NCBI RefSeq assembly: GCF_047495875.1
Contig: NC_092462.1
Span: forward strand, 26,738,523-26,802,522
Direction of reading: 5' to 3'
From: Pithys albifrons albifrons
Lineage: Eukaryota; Chordata; Aves; Passeriformes; Thamnophilidae
DNA length: 64,000 nt
Shown: positions 63,600-64,000 of the stretch, one piece after another
How positions within the stretch are numbered: the first letter of the stretch is position 1
How the letters are laid out: every line of letters begins with the position of its first letter
Translations under genes and position numbers: made by a program
The notes under the pieces: model-generated
What the model saw: only the letters and a program-made list of their open reading frames with translations
Told to the model about the DNA's origin: nothing
Databases searched by the model: none

Positions 63600-64000
63600 C
63601 CACAGAATATTTTGTGTTATTCTTCATCTTTATGTACTCTAACACTTTGACCGTGTCCTTGGCCACAGCTGTAGTTTTAGGAGGGCCTTCACTGACCTAT
63701 TCATACATATATCATAACTTTACTGAATCACAGGAGCCTTGCAATGTGTTACAGTCCCAAAATTTTATCACGCTGATATTTTCTCTCCTTTTTCTGTTCA
63801 GTAGGAGGAGAACTGGGATAGAAAAGAGTGCTGCTTGTGTGAGCTCAGACTGAACAGCACAGAAGGAATAGGTTCTTGAACTCCGGATTTTTCAAAGTAC
63901 TGCATCACCACAGTGATGTGGCAGAAATGTGTAATGATGATATTTAAACTACTGTCAGAGGCAAAGATTCACATTTATATGGCAACCAATGAAATTATGC

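Larger units (their letters stand above)
55292..64000 (-). other. COL25A1: COL25A1 intron (partial), upstream of the first visible exon
   Basis: At least 8.7 kb of intron lies 5' of the 45-nt exon. It holds a purine-rich stretch (56669-56866), an unexplained ORF (57080-57319), a CR1 fragment (61041-62032) and a solo LTR (62967-63594). The exon encoding the furin-site/stalk segment that should come next was searched for on the minus strand and not seen. The remaining parts show nothing I can name. Confidence 0.7.

Noticed and set aside
55292..64000. Search for the upstream stalk/furin-site exon of COL25A1
   Set aside because: No minus-strand segment resembling the cysteine-containing stalk ending before Gly-Pro-Pro was found.
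1..64000. CRISPR array, bacterial operons or phage genes
   Set aside because: No spaced direct repeats and no prokaryotic gene density. The window is intronic vertebrate DNA.

Overview
The window looks like bird nuclear DNA. Four things point that way: a nearly full-length CR1 LINE plus four CR1 fragments; two copies of an LTR that resembles avian ERV-L LTRs as I remember them; a third LTR with its own target duplication; and the sparse exons of one vertebrate gene spread over more than 50 kb of AT-rich intron. The species cannot be fixed from sequence alone.

The only host protein-coding gene I can support is COL25A1 (collagen XXV, a transmembrane collagen), on the minus strand. Seven small exons can be read. 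In transcript order they lie at 55247-55291 (45 nt), 53142-53149 (8 nt), 51004-51030 (27 nt), 25315-25341 (27 nt), 20863-20880 (18 nt), 2671-2697 (27 nt) and 2479-2505 (27 nt). All have AG/GT borders. They join in frame into an unbroken run of Gly-X-Y triplets. Exons 1, 2 and 5-7 match the start of the first collagenous domain of human COL25A1 as I remember it. Exons 3 and 4 (GLPGRNGYP and GPIGMDGKL) are not in the human protein I remember, so they may be cassette or lineage-specific exons. The gene continues past both window edges: the membrane anchor lies upstream (above 64000) and the next non-collagenous segment downstream (below 1).

The introns carry a readable mobile-element record. A CR1 at about 38635-43008 retains most of its 5'UTR, ORF1 (CX2C zinc-finger-like motif plus SGNH-esterase-like domain), ORF2 (endonuclease plus reverse transcriptase) and the ATTCTATG 3' repeat. 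It is broken by three frameshifts and two stops. CR1 fragments lie near 8.9, 22.0, 49.5 and 61-62 kb. Solo LTRs lie at 28039-28610 (TSD ctgga), 45302-45825 (no clear TSD) and 62967-63594 (TSD tagag). A 5S rRNA-derived SINE with an ATG-repeat tail lies at 14600-14925, inside a perfect 12-bp target duplication.

A 908-bp uninterrupted purine tract, mostly (GGAA)n, sits in the largest intron (30614-31521). No bacterial-type operons, CRISPR arrays, tRNA genes or intact rRNA genes were seen. The points most worth a second look are the 8-nt phase-switching microexon, the two extra collagen exons, and the 5S-SINE.
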